Positions 1 through 10,075 of a stretch of 64,000 nucleotides of DNA are shown one piece after another. Numbering within the stretch: the first letter of the stretch is position 1; every line of letters begins with the position of its first letter. The stretch is taken from NCBI GenBank assembly GCA_037957365.1, contig JARHVA010001190.1, positions 3,478,001 to 3,542,000 on the forward strand. The letters are read 5' to 3'. Below the pieces are notes generated by a model. It had not been told where the DNA came from. It made no database searches and worked only from the letters and a program-made list of their open reading frames with translations. Source of the DNA: Torreya grandis (Eukaryota > Streptophyta > Pinopsida > Cupressales > Taxaceae). The position numbers and the translations under genes were made by a program.

Positions 1-1265
1 AAATAAATACACAAATATCTTAAAATCATGTAACTTAATAATTAATAAATACACAAGGGTCATTTTTAAGTATCTACGGATTGATGCACTTTGATGTGTG
101 TGTGCACGCACATGCATATGTATCAAAGTAAAGGAATATATATAGATATAATTTTTTGGTATCCTTAGAGCTCCAAAACCAAAGTCCATATATTTGAGAA
201 TTTAAAAAAAATAAATAATACAATAAATCTGAGCTTATTCTTAAAAAAGGCATAATTGAAATGGTTCATATTGGTTTTTCAAAATGTAAATGTTGGAATT
301 CAAAAAATTTATTATTGTATTCCAAATTCAAGGCTATTTTGAATTTAATATTAGGAAATTAGATTCCAATATAAAAGATACTGGATTTCACTAGTATTGG
401 ATTCTAATATCACAAGTATTGGATTCTAATAATGGTATTTTTTATTTCTCATTGTTGACACTATTATTTATTTTGTTATTATTGAATTAAGAAACTTGTA
501 TTAATTATATCATAAAGAGAATATTTACATTGTTATCATGATTTTTTTTAATAAGTTTATTAAAAATCTTAGAAATTATTATTTTCATATTTAATAAAAA
601 ACTTTTATTAGTTATATGAACTTTATCATAACGAAAATATCTACATTGTCATTACGATTTTTTTTGGTAGTTAAATATATTTTTTATTAATTCTAATATA
701 AAGAAAAGATATTTAATATTTAATCTTTGATTGATGGTATCTACCAACATGTATTTTGTTCTATTATTTAAAGAATTCTAATTTCAAATTGTTTTAAATA
801 TATATTTTATGTTGTTCCATTTCATATTATTCCAAATAAATAAAATAAGACATAAAAAATAAGGTATCCATTCAATTTCATATTGTTCTAAATATATAGA
901 TGGAACATTAAAAAAAACTGTTTTAAATGTATAAAAATGAACATAAAAATAAGACGACCATTCAATTTTATATTGTTCAAAATATATGAAATAAAATATA
1001 AAAAATAGGATAACAATAAAGTAAAGTGTATTAGATTAATTTATTTATTAAATTAGAGACTAAAAAAATAGTGTAATAAAATTCATTTATAAAAATAGAG
1101 ATTAAAAATAATAAAATGTGCATTTTTTATTTCTTTCTATTTTAAACATGTGTCATGTTCTGTTTTCTTAATATTGAATTTTGACGGTACTTGTTGCAAT
1201 AAAGTTTGTATGGTAACAACATTTTATTAGTTAATTTTCTTTCCCTATTACAATTTTTAGCTCCC
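1..1265. other. AT-rich intergenic DNA
   Basis: Very AT-rich sequence with no open frame of note. It contains short degenerate duplications: a phrase around 500-545 (CATAAAGAGAATATTTACAT) recurs in altered form around 625-660. No gene or recognisable element end is seen. Confidence 0.6.
817..1012. repeat. degenerate tandem repeat, about 3 units
   Basis: Three successive copies of a phrase of the type CCATTCAATTTCATATTGTT followed by AAATATAT and ATAAAAAATAAGG. Units start near 817, 868 and 957 and differ by substitutions and small indels. Function is unknown; this may be decayed transposon sequence. Confidence 0.5.
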
Positions 1266-2935
1266 AAAGGACATAGCAAAAGTTAGGGTTTCAAACCCGT
1301 CCTACTTCATTTCAACTGCAGCGGCGGCGAATGGCTCAACATTGCAGGTGACGGCGAATGCACCAACGGCGGATAGGGGCATGAAAGATGTGTTGGCCGT
1401 TGAGGGACCCTGCATGGAGGGTAGGAGATCGCCATCCAAGAAAAATGGGCAGTACTGCAATGAAACAGTCAGGGGAGACAACGGAGGTAAAGAGATTTAG
1501 CGACGATGGAGATCCCTTGTTGAAGTCGAGGGAGCCTGCTCAACCCTTTCTCCTGCTAAGGCTAAATCATTTTCAGAGGTTGTAAAAAATCCTCTGAAAA
1601 CTTTCAAATGAAAACCCTTAAAACCAGCTCCTAATAATCTATCGCTCAAACTGGAAAATGATGCCCTGATCTCGATCATGGTGAATAAAGAGTATCACCT
1701 CAGAAAATGAGTCATTTGCCAGTTTGAAAAATCATGGCCTAATCTATAAGACTTGAATAACTAGATCTCGTTACAATGGAAACCTATTTTGAAAGGTAAA
1801 GTGGAACTTTATCCTTTTGCAAAAGGTTTTTTTTTCTGTTGTTTTCTTCTTTCTTCGGGTAAATATCTTATTCTTAAGCTTTAGTGGAGGCAAAATCAAC
1901 TCCAGCGGTTTATGAAACCTTAGGATTTATATTTCAACCCTCTTATGGATATTTTCTCCTCCAGACCTGTTTGGATCCGACTCTTACATCTTCCACTTCA
2001 TTTTTGGGCTAAACCTTGCTTCAATGTTATTGGTAACTCCATTGGCAAATTCATATGGATGGATTCATTTTCTCATACTTTTTTTTTTCCAGAATTTTAG
2101 TTTTCACTGACACTATACTTGATCTTCCGGCCTTCATAGATCTGATAGTAGAAGATCAGGTATGGAGTCAATTGCTAGATTATGAGGGATTGTCTTTTAG
2201 GTGTCGTAGGTGTTTTACTACCGGTCATCTATCTTTTGATTGTCCTTATTTTGCAAAAATAAACGTAAATTCAACTTGGTGGAAGCGTTCTTATTTAGAA
2301 TTTCTTACAGTCTTTGGTCCAAAGTATGATGGCTCATCGAAAATATAAGAAGAGACAGATATAGGGTTTGTAACAGAACACATGATTGCATTGTAATACC
2401 TATTCAAGATGGTAAGATTTCAAATCTTTCTAAAGAAATTGGAATTCTGATCATCACATCCTCATGTGAAAGAAATATAATAAATAATATATTGGTTAGT
2501 GAGGATTTTGACTTGAATTTGTATGATTTTGTTAAGGATTTGGGGAATGATATTTTCCCGAAAACCTATAAAGATGACAAAGGATGGATCAAAGTTCAAA
2601 AAAAGAAGAAAAATTGAAAAGTGGAGATCCAACCGTCTAGCAAGTTATTCTGTTCAAGAGGACTTTGTAGAAATCTTGTGAAACGTGGAGACATGGCTTG
2701 AATGACCAGATTGAAGCAGTCGTGACGGAAGTAGTTTTAGCAATAGTTTTATTTTGAGTTTTTGACCTTTGAGGTAGGTCTTTGACAACTATTTTTTAGA
2801 TGTGTTTTATTGTTGTTTTAGATGTTCCTCTTGTTGTTGTGTTGCTGAAAACTCTTAGACTTGGCTGTGTGTTCCATTTCTAAGATATGGGTCTCTAGTT
2901 TTAAAAAAACCCATCCTTTACCCTTAATAAAAAAA
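1266..2935 (+). mobile_element. LINE (L1-type) remnant, ORF1 part only
   Basis: A GC-richer block in AT-rich surroundings with a LINE ORF1-like coding remnant (see the pseudogene entry) followed by a T-rich 3' segment ending near an A-rich stretch at about 2,925-2,937. I find no reverse transcriptase or endonuclease, and no target-site duplication, so the element is truncated or internally deleted. Plant gag-like proteins with the same domain pair also occur outside LINEs, so the class assignment is likely, not certain. Confidence 0.5.
1388..2617 (+). pseudogene. LINE ORF1-like protein (DUF4283-like region + CCHC zinc knuckle), broken
   Basis: Reading across several frames, 1,640-2,060 gives a DUF4283-like pattern with pieces such as NKEYHLRK, QWKPILKG and RPVWIRLLHLPLHFW. 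The open frame at 2,055-2,348 then carries VWSQLLDYEG, a typical lead-in to the plant LINE ORF1 knuckle, and a Cys-x2-Cys-x4-His-x4-Cys knuckle at 2,202-2,243 (CRRCFTTGHLSFDC). In the family this protein binds element RNA. Several stops and frameshifts lie upstream, and a basic tail (KKKKN) ends near 2,617. No intact start is assignable. Confidence rests on the knuckle and the preceding LDYEG motif. Confidence 0.6.
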
Positions 2936-3387
2936 CATATAATCAATTGATGCAATACATATATGAATATTAATGAATTTTAATTAATTTAGATTTTTGA
3001 ATTAAATTAACTAATATTATGCAAATTATAATAAATAATAACAATTTGGATTATTGCTATACTATGAATTAGGGAATGGTAGTTAACGTTATTTACTTTA
3101 CTTTCCTATATGCAAATTGAAATTGAAATATTATTGTTTGGGAATTGACATGATTTAGCATTATTGATATTATATATTTTGTTTTAATATTTTAACTTAT
3201 TGACTATTCGGCTATTTAAGTGAATTGGATACAAGTCAAGTTTCACTCAATGGAGAGGGCGGGCGAGCATCATTAGATAGAGGATACTAGATGTGCGTAG
3301 TACATGTATAGAGTTATAAGTTGGATAGATTATAGCTTCTTTGAATCCCTCGGTCACATTTACACCAGTACTCGAGTGAAGGCATAG
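2936..3387. other. AT-rich spacer
   Basis: No open frame or recognisable element. Rich in A/T runs; only weak similarity to 4,820-4,960. Confidence 0.4.
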
Positions 3388-4440
3388 TTATTGTTGCAAA
3401 CCTATCCTTTTGTGTTTTTTTCGCATCTCCATTTCCACCTGCGACAATGATTGAGAAGCACTCCTACGTGATTTTAGTTCTTCCATGATGCATGAGCTAG
3501 TTGGGAGTTGAGCTAAATTCTCTAAATTTGAAAGGGTTACCATTGCCCTTATGATATCAAAATTATATTGTTGTATTTGGCACAAAATTAAGTGTAGAGA
3601 CTGGGCATTGTAGTTGGGGCACAATTCCTTGAAGCGCAAAACTAAGCACATAAAAACAAGGCGCATAAGTCGAGCATTGATCTAGAGGCGTTGTAGTGAG
3701 GTGTGTAAATCTGGCACAATTGTTTGGCGCTGATGTTAGGTGCTGGTGCTGGTGCTGATACCTGGGCACAAATGTAGAAGTTGTGTGTTGATGTGCTGAT
3801 GTGGGTGCAAATCTGGTGCGCAACAATTTGATGGAGAGGTGAGCGTTAACGTGCTGAGATTGGGCTAGGTAGTAAGGTGTAAAATAGATCTTTAAATGTT
3901 GGACTTAAGGTGCGAAAATCCTTTGTGTTGAATATTCTCGAGAGCTTACTTGTTGGGCCTGAACACAAAACTAAAAACTAGAGCACTGAACCTGGGCACA
4001 ATTCTGAGGCGCAAGAGTTGAATCTGACGTAGGGAACTGGTGTACTTTATAACGCCTTATACAAACATTTGACTAAAGCTTGACTGAGGGTGCTCTTTCT
4101 TCAAACTCTACCTTGTATTTGCTGGATTGCTATTGTCCATGAACTGACTCAGCTTCGACTTAGTTGAGCACTTAGTGAATAAATGTAGTCTCAAAACACA
4201 ACTGGAATTACAAACTCTCGATCATGCTCGGTCTTCAATCCTCGAGCTCTCCACGCTTTGATCAAATGTACATAGTCCCGATCGTTGAAGCTCTGATACC
4301 ATATTGAAGGGCATGAGCACATGCAAATACAACTACCAATATAAAAATAGAAAGTTTGCGCTACACAGGAAATATGAAAACAAAACAGGTTATACATGTC
4401 TACCTTTATCACAAACTAAAAAAGACAAATGATTATCTTG
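3388..4440 (-). mobile_element. LTR-retrotransposon 5' leader remnant with tRNA-Met primer site
   Basis: On the minus strand, TGGTATCAGAGC, the perfect complement of the plant initiator tRNA-Met 3' end, lies at 4,301-4,290. It is followed by a leader that stays open for short stretches, including a Gln/His-rich segment (HQHTTSTF, YQHQHQH) at 3,826-3,563 and a Lys/Arg-rich end (MEMRKKHKR) near 3,420. The order primer site then a gag-leader-like region is that of an LTR retrotransposon. I find no second LTR, TSD or pol domain, so this is a fragment. Family is not assignable. Confidence 0.45.
4290..4301 (-). other. primer-binding site, initiator tRNA-Met type
   Basis: The plus strand reads GCTCTGATACCA; the minus strand is TGGTATCAGAGC, 12 of 12 with the canonical plant initiator tRNA-Met primer site. 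The LTR that should end just to its right is not delimited. Confidence 0.6.
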
Positions 4441-5374
4441 ATAGGATGATCTAATCATTTTTATTTCATTTCTAGGGAGGTGAGAAGTATGGTTGTCGGT
4501 TGAAAAAGCAAGTTTGTCAGCTTTCAGATAGAAGCTGAGATTCATTGGTGCGTGTTACTTTTGACATAGGGTCAATTGGTATGGGTGGAGCCAATTTTAA
4601 GAAGGTATGTTTATATCATGTTGATAAATCAATAGTTGAAGTTACAAAACTGAAAGGAAATCTTTCAAGACTGACTTTATTATTTTGTTTTGGCTTTAGT
4701 TATTAAGTCATGAGGATGATGTCTTTTTTTTAAGAGGGAAAGATCTCACATCTTATTTTCCTACTGCCAAATTTTCAAGTTACTTATCGTAATAAAGAGT
4801 ATGTATTAATATATGATTAGTTAATGTAATATATTAGTAGTAATAATGAATGTTAATTATTATTTTTATTTATTTTAATTAATTAGTGTTATATAAATTA
4901 TGAGAAATAGTTTGTTTTTGGATTGTTGTTAAATTTATATAGATAAGTGAATGATAGTTATTTTTATCGAGACACTTCTATTTGGTATTAAATATTTGGA
5001 AATATTAATTTTGATTTATTTTTGGTATACATGATTTGTGTTTACATATTTCACTTTTTCTCGCATTCTCTCTTATATTTGTTTATCTATTTAAAGATTT
5101 GGTCAAATTAATTTGTTGTCATTCATATACAAGATATACCTTGTTTGTGCTAGAAAAATATATTATCTTAAACATATTTTTTCTATGTTTCAGATCACTA
5201 TTTTTTCCTTTATAGATAACACCAACAACAAGTGGATGTTAACAATTACTGATAGTATTTGCCTTCGCCTATAGTGTATAAATACCCTTAATGGCTATTT
5301 TCAAAATTCAAATATCTCCTTTGGGTTGGGATATGCACTTTTCACATGTTAGTTATGGGGGGAATTCTAAAGAG

Positions 5375-5376
<2 letters not shown>
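4441..5376. other. AT-rich intergenic DNA
   Basis: No gene seen. Long A/T-rich stretches without open frames. Confidence 0.4.

Positions 5377-5433
<57 letters not shown>
5377..5433. repeat. (AT)n microsatellite
   Basis: About 28 uninterrupted AT dinucleotides. The open frame running through it (Ile-Tyr repeats) is a by-product of the repeat, not a gene. Confidence 0.95.
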
Positions 5434-5435
<2 letters not shown>

Positions 5436-5788
5436 TCAAGACTAATGTCTTATTCACTTGGTCACATTAATAAAAATATTTTCACACCCTTGAGAAATTA
5501 TACAAAATCATCTATTTATGAAAACCCCTCAAAGTAAAAATCTTAAAGCCAATTATAAATACAAGTACAAGGTAAAAGTGGCATGTTTCCAAGTCTCAAA
5601 ATCCAAAGAGTTGCAATGCATTCTAATAGAACACTATAGGGCATACATACACATAGGTGGGAGAACTACATGCAATTTTATCCCTATTCGGAGTATTAGA
5701 ACACAAACAACACTCAACCAATTAGTGGAGAGTGTTTGGGGATGTCTATCCCATATTTTAACCCCTTATTTCAATTCAAAAAAGTGTT
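5434..5788. other. spacer before the copia insertion site
   Basis: A 90-codon open frame (5,518-5,790) exists but resembles nothing I recognise and runs up to the transposon target site. It is best treated as non-coding host DNA. The sequence resumes at 42,918 on the other side of the 37-kb insertion. Confidence 0.35.
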
Positions 5789-5793
5789 GAAAG

Positions 5794-6001
5794 TGTGAAC
5801 AGAACAAAATAACTTGATTGATTTATTCGAAGAGCAGAGCAAAATAAATACAAAATAATTTACCAAAAATATGGTAACTATCTATTGAGAATGGAGGAAC
5901 TAAACATAAATTCCCTAAATCAGACATACTGTGAAATAGAAACAATTACACTAAACTACCTAAAATAATATAAAATAAATTGATAATTATATATGCTAAC
6001 A
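5794..6001 (-). repeat. copia 3' LTR
   Basis: 208 bp, bounded by TGTTAGCA and TTCACA on the coding strand. It is preceded, in element direction, by the purine tract at 6,002-6,015. Confidence 0.92.
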
Positions 6002-6015
6002 TTCTCCCCCTTATT
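6002..6015 (-). other. copia polypurine tract
   Basis: The minus strand reads AATAAGGGGGAGAA directly before the TGTTAGC start of the 3' LTR. This is the expected plus-strand primer of an LTR retrotransposon. Confidence 0.85.
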
Positions 6016-7500
6016 ACATTATTTTTACAAATGTACCCCCTAAATATCTCAAATTTCACCTTTCCAAGGGATTTGGTGACTATATCAGTTATCTATGCAT
6101 CTGTTGGGCAGTACTGGAGCTGGATGTGATGGTTTAAGACTTGTTTTTGAATGTAGTGATATTTGACCTCAATGTACTTGGTTATTTCATGGAAAATAAG
6201 ATTCTTCACAAGCTTCAACACACCCTAATTATCGCAATTAAGGATAGGTGGCTTCTCTTCAATAATGCCCATATCAGCCAAAATGTGATGTAACCATATC
6301 ACCTCACACATAGCTCCACATGAGGTGCGATAGTCTACCTCAGTGGATGAGAGAGAAATAATAGTTTGCTTCTTACTGATCCACGAGATCGGTCTAGATC
6401 CAAGGTGAAATATATATCCTGACGTTGACTTTCTATCATCAACAGATCTAGCGTAGTCTGAGTCGATGTATCCCTATAATAAGAACTGAGTATTCTTCTT
6501 ATATTCTAGACCATACTCAAGTATACCTCAGACATATCTCAAAACATGATTTGCTACAACCCAGTGACATTTATTTGGCTCTCGCATGAAACTAGAGAGA
6601 TAGTTCACAACAAAACACATGTCTGGTCTAGTGTAGGTCAAGCAGATGAGACTCCCAACAAGCTATCTGTAGAGAGTTGCATCCACTTGAGGTGAGTCCT
6701 AGAATTGAAAGAGCTATAAACCTTTTTCCATTGGTGTTGAAAGAGATTTATAATATGAAATTTTGTACTTTTTTAGGAGTGTCTTAGCACATTTTATCTA
6801 GGAGATAAAAATGTGATTCTATTTCTACCATATCTCCAAGCCAAGATAGCAATGAAGTATCCCTAAATCTGTCATGTCGAAGGATATTTTAAAGTCATTC
6901 TTCACAATATCAACTTGATCTTCTAAACTTCTAGTGATCACACGATCATCTACATACAAAATAAGAGTGATGATTTATGTCCCTACCTTTTTTATGTAGA
7001 AGTTAGAATCTGAAGGGCTACAGGTGAAACCATGCTACAAAAGGTAATCATCTATCTTTATGTACCATGCCCTAAGAGATTTTTTTAGTCTATACAATGA
7101 TTCGATGAGACAACATACCTTTTTAGGATGATTTTCATCAATAAATCCTTCTGGTTAGGTCATGTACACTTCTAATTTGAGATCACCATTTAGGAAAGCA
7201 CTCTTGGCATCCATCTACTGAAGTTTTCATCCATTTTGTGCTACCAGTGCACAAACAAATTTGATGGTCTTGATCTTTGTAGTGGGTGTAAAGGTATCTT
7301 CATAGTCAATGCCTTATTATTGAGCATATCCCTTTGCTACAAGTCATTCTTTGTGCTTGTTGATGGATCTATCTGCCTTATATTTAGTTTTAAAAACTCA
7401 TTTATAGCCTATGGTTTTCTTTCATATAGGCAGATTGATAAGTTACCAAGTTTGATTTTGCATGAGTGAGTCACACTCAACATCTATGGCTTTCTTCTAA
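6016..7500 (-). pseudogene. copia reverse transcriptase and RNase H, broken
   Basis: The minus strand carries copia RT motifs in order: KAFLNG-type segment read as MDAKSAFLNGDLKLEVYMT (near 7,210), LYRLKKSLRAWY, and the catalytic LYVDD box (near 6,960, YVDD intact) followed by DLGILHCYLGLEIW. RNase H follows with [34 protein letters not shown] and a CDN segment, ending near 6,010 just before the 3' LTR. In the family the protein copies element RNA and removes the RNA strand. At least a dozen stops interrupt it, many at former Gln or Trp codons. Length and order are as in normal copia pol. Confidence 0.9.
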
Positions 7501-7685
7501 TAAGGTTGACTTAGTGTTTCTCAAATATTATCAAGTTTAGAACTATCAACTATTGTACTCATGAGTGTAAAATTTACCTCATTTCTTGTCTAACTCCTTG
7601 TTCTGACTCTAGATAAAGTATTATAGGGAGATTGCACATGGGAGTCTTTGATGGTTCTTTGTACCCACTTCAGATGGGAACTCTA

Positions 7686-8780
7686 CTACCGATGTGAATA
7701 ACTACTTTGATGATGTGAAGAACTGACATCTTCTAATTCTCCAATATCAACATACAGCTCCTCTTGTAGCTCATCTTCTCTATGAGAAGTCTCCTCATCA
7801 TCTGAATTAGAGAGTAATTGGTGAGAGGTGGTTGGTGTTGATTCTTCTTTCTGCATCACTAAGTTAAAGGATGATTTATCACAAACCACATCTCTACTTT
7901 CATAGATTTTAATTGTCTTAGGATCCTTGAGATGGTATGCTTTTGAGGTAGTGTTATAGCCTAATAGGATACCCAAAAGTGTATTTAGCTTGAGTTTCTT
8001 CCTTTTTTGAGCTAGGACATGCATATATGTTATGCAACTGAATACTTATAGATGAAAAATTGATGGATTTTTACCACTCCATACCTCTTTTGAAGTTTTA
8101 TCCTTTAAAATCTTTGTTGGTGCCCTATTGAGAATATAAATAACTATTTGGACTGCTTCTACCTAATATCATTTTTCCAACTTTGTTGTTGACAACATGC
8201 AATGAGCCATTTCCATTACTGTGTAATTGCATTGCTCAACAATGCCATTCTATTGGGGTGTGTAGGGAGCAGTCAAATTTTGTTTAATGTCTTATTGGTT
8301 TAGGAATGCCAAAAATTTCTTTGATGTGAATTCCCCCCTTCGATCTGAGCAGAGTAGAAGAGGTTGTCTAGTCTCCTTCACAACCTGCTAATAGAATATC
8401 TAGAAATGATGAAGGGCCTCACTCTTCTTCTTTAAAAAAAGCATGCATGTCTTCCGAGAGTAGTCATCCATGAAAAGTTGGAAGTACTTGTATCCCAAAA
8501 ATGAAGTAGGTAACGATCCATTCAAATCGGTATGAAAAACTTCCAAAGCATTTTTTTGCATGAAAGGTGCTTATCTTAAATGGATCCCTATGTTGTTTAC
8601 ATGCAAGACATATGAGACAAATGGGTAAGGAACTGGACAACTTGGGAAGTCCATGTACTATCCCTTTTGAACTCAGTTGGTACAAAGATTCAGTAGGCAG
8701 GGGACCGTAATAGTAGTGTCAGAGAGCAGGAATTTTATCATAGAGGTAAATAGAGCTACTACAAAAGATGAAACAACATC
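7686..8780 (-). pseudogene. copia integrase, broken
   Basis: The minus strand reads HTDLNGSLP and FLGYKYFQLFMDDYSRKT (first Asp), LCSDRRGEFTSKKF (second Asp) and TPQ-stop-NGIVEQCN (catalytic Glu), so the DDE triad is still readable. After it comes the copia-specific C-terminal stretch (ILLGYNTTSKAYHLKDP, KIYESRDVVCD) in an intact 112-codon frame at 8,024-7,686, ending in an acidic linker towards RT. Placement before RT confirms copia, not gypsy. The N-terminal zinc region is poorly readable. Several stops are present. Confidence 0.9.
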
Positions 8781-8893
8781 TAAAGAAAATAATTTATATT
8801 TTAGAAATGATCTAGAAATAACCATACCTTGTTGTGAGATCAATCAAGATTTGATGCCATTATCACCAAGAAACTTCACCTTCAAATAATAAT

Positions 8894-9136
8894 TCAAATG
8901 CTGACTAACTGATAAGAGGTTGGATGCCAATCCAGGAATATATAGTACTTTTTAAAGTGTATATTTCTTGTTCCAAGAGGAATGGTGACTTGGCCTATTC
9001 CTTTTGTAACATACTCTTTACCATCGATGATCCTAATTCGATTTCTAGTGGGTTGGTCTATCAGTGAATCAAACAGCTTCTTATCACTTGACATGTATTT
9101 AGTGGCACCTGAGTCTATCAACCAGATATTCCTCAT
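8894..9136 (-). pseudogene. copia aspartic protease fragment
   Basis: An 80-codon open frame containing IWLIDSGATKYMS, the copia protease active site with DSGA intact, followed by the family pattern VTKGIGQVTIPL. In the family it cleaves Gag-Pol. It lies between gag (right) and integrase (left) in the minus-strand order. The frame closes after QLVSI, so it is separated from the integrase by a stop or frameshift. Confidence 0.9.
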
Positions 9137-9149
9137 GGGCTACAAGGTT

Positions 9150-10070
9150 TGAGAGACTAGCACTAAGTTCTTATGTGTGCTATAATTATCCTCTTTAGGT
9201 GTCTTCTCATTAGATCCATCATATTGTTGAGATACAAGATGTCCCTTCTACTTCCACTAGTGGGGACATCTTTTCAATTTTTGAAAATTGTCACACCCTA
9301 ATGTGCTTTCTTTACTGTAAGACCCTTATTTAAGGCCATTATACTAATAGTTATCCATGTGATGAGTGTTGGTTTGACACATATGACACCACCTCTCCAT
9401 CTTTTGTGATTTCTAATAATGTGGAGACTGTTGTTGCTATTGTTTCTATGGTTATTTCTCTATAGGTCACTTGTGAGACTTCTGACCTTGTTACTACTTC
9501 AAGATAAGAGTTTTGTCTTACAACTCATCCTAGACTGAGTTGATGGCTTCTTCTTGCTACAACAAGTTCATGATTTATTTGAATGACACTGTCTGCTTGG
9601 ATACATTCAATGTCATGATGAACACTCAAAATTAGGAAGGGAGTGCTCTCAAGGTGATTAAGACCAAAGTTTGGTCATCTACCATCTCATTGAGTGCTAA
9701 CATTTTCATTCATAGCTCAGCCACCCGATGTAATAATTCCTCAACTTTCTCATCAAACTCCATAGAGAGTGTGTGAATTCTTGACTGTAGATAAAGTATA
9801 TTTGTCTTTTTTTTTGCCTCATAGATGGTCGTTAATTTATCCCATGCTATCTTACTCTATCTGCATCCCTGATATGTGGCTACACATCATTAGTGATGCT
9901 TAACATAATCATCATCAATGCTTTGGCATTAGCCATTTCATATTTCATGAATGCATTGGGATCAGTAGGAACCTACATAGTCCCTATCATGATGCCTTAT
10001 AGTCCTTCAAACTTAAAGATGGTGCACATCTTCATTTTCTAGGTAACATAGTTCAGCCCTTTGAGAAATT
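9150..10070 (-). pseudogene. copia Gag, broken and split by element A
   Basis: On the minus strand: FLKGLNYVT-stop-KMKM at the N-terminus (expected W at the stop), IFKFEGL, VPTDPNAF, KYEMANAKALMMIMLSI, then a remnant of the knuckle (RCPHWWK-stop-KGH). This is the copia gag pattern of a core followed by a CCHC knuckle. The first codons, with ATG at 36,259-36,257, lie on the far side of element A, which inserted about five codons into the gene. Multiple stops are present. Confidence 0.8.
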
Positions 10071-10075
10071 GACAT

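Noticed and set aside
2940..4960. Weak similarity between about 2,945-3,210 and 4,825-5,090 as an LTR pair
   Set aside because: Similarity is mainly shared A/T richness; no ends or TSD could be defined.
5346..5537. 63-codon open frame with a long Ile-Tyr run
   Set aside because: It is the translation of the (AT)n microsatellite; no protein signal outside it.
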